Below, one piece after another: positions 6,074 through 6,572 of a stretch of DNA of 6,572 nucleotides. Both the position numbers and the translations under genes were made by a program. The DNA lies in NCBI GenBank assembly GCA_946055365.1, contig CAMGFM010000075.1:1-6572 (forward strand), given 5' to 3'. Source of the stretch: an uncultured Prevotella sp. Lineage in GTDB: Bacteria; Bacteroidota; Bacteroidia; Bacteroidales; Bacteroidaceae. The notes under the pieces were generated by a model that was not told the DNA's origin, made no database searches, and worked only from the letters and a program-made list of their open reading frames with translations. Position 1 is the stretch's first letter, and every line of letters starts with the position of its first letter.

Positions 6074-6572
6074 ATGGCAACAACACCAGAATTCAAGTAC
6101 GCTCCTATGTTCCAGCTCGGAAAGGACACGACAGAATACCGCCTGCTCACCACTGAGGGCATCAGCACAGGCGAGTTTGAGGGCAAGACTATACTCAAGG
6201 TCTCAAAAGACGCGCTGACACTGCTCGCCCAGCAGGCATTTCACGACGTGGAGTTTATGCTTCGCCGCGAACACAACATGCAAGTGGCACAGATACTCAA
6301 CGACCCTGAAGCCTCTGAAAACGACAAGTATGTGGCACTGCAGTTCCTCCGCAACGCCGACACTGCCGCCAAGGGCATCCTGCCGTTCTGTCAGGACACT
6401 GGCACAGCCATCATACACGGCGAAAAGGGACAGCGCGTGTGGACAGACTTTGAGGATGAGGAGGCTCTGAGCCTTGGCGTTTACAACACCTTCACACAAG
6501 ACAACCTGAGATATTCGCAGAACGCACCGCTCAACATGTATGACGAGGTGAACACACGCTGCAACCTGCCGG
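6074..6572 (+). CDS. Class I fumarate hydratase (iron-sulfur), N-terminal part
   Basis: The gene starts at ATG 6074 and stays open to the window end, giving 166 residues of a protein usually near 550. It is closely similar to E. coli FumA/FumB throughout, as in KYVALQFLRNADTAAKG (85-101), QDTGTAI (107-113) and NLRYSQNAPLNMYDEVN (144-160). Cys106 in LPFCQDTG corresponds to FumA Cys105, the first ligand of the [4Fe-4S] cluster; the other ligands lie beyond the window. The enzyme interconverts malate and fumarate in the cytoplasm. In anaerobic Bacteroidales it feeds fumarate to the menaquinol-dependent fumarate reductase on the way to succinate. It has its own consensus promoter and an AT-rich leader without Shine-Dalgarno. 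The start is supported by alignment of the FumA N-terminus (PFHYQAPF against EFKYAPMF). The cluster type implies oxygen sensitivity. Confidence 0.96.
   Translation, partial: MATTPEFKYAPMFQLGKDTTEYRLLTTEGISTGEFEGKTILKVSKDALTLLAQQAFHDVEFMLRREHNMQVAQILNDPEASENDKYVALQFLRNADTAAKGILPFCQDTGTAIIHGEKGQRVWTDFEDEEALSLGVYNTFTQDNLRYSQNAPLNMYDEVNTRCNLP

Overview
The window reads as chromosomal DNA of a member of the Bacteroidales, most likely Prevotellaceae. The encoded proteins match Bacteroidota versions of MenB, MenC, HflX, a DUF4954-type protein and class I fumarase. No Shine-Dalgarno sequences stand out before the starts. The one clear promoter has the Bacteroidetes form TTTG-21 bp-TAnnTTTG. Coding DNA is moderately GC-rich, with frequent ATA and AGG codons. 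The Prevotellaceae placement is an inference from overall style, not from a marker gene. All recognised genes are on the + strand.

Layout: 1-64 is an AT-rich leader. menB (65-892, 1,4-dihydroxy-2-naphthoyl-CoA synthase) is followed by a 264-bp spacer with a stem-loop directly after the stop codon and then array A, five copies of a 13-bp quasi-palindrome every 21-22 bp. menC (1157-2200, o-succinylbenzoate synthase) follows. A 141-bp spacer leads to hflX (2342-3592, ribosome-associated GTPase). After a 198-bp spacer comes a 615-aa left-handed beta-helix protein of unknown function (3791-5638). The 435-bp spacer 5639-6073 has no convincing gene. It holds array C (CTCATTGCATCAG units), array B (the same 13-mer family as array A, at exactly 22-bp spacing), a perfect 13-bp stem-loop and then the promoter of a class I fumarase gene. 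That gene starts at 6074 and runs off the window.

Function: MenC and MenB act in menaquinone synthesis, flanking the MenE step, whose gene is not found between menC and hflX. Fumarase belongs to the reductive succinate branch that in anaerobic Bacteroidales ends in menaquinol-dependent fumarate reduction, so these genes share a respiratory theme. HflX and the beta-helix protein have no evident link to it.

The genes are ordinary housekeeping genes. The most unusual signal is the intergenic repeat family. Arrays A and B, almost 5 kb apart, share a 13-bp core, a 22-bp phase and a terminal hairpin with a 7-nt loop. The two hairpins differ by a base-pair-preserving double change (C:G versus A:T) that is also synonymous in a shared open frame reading KRHF-x3-K-x-PLY.
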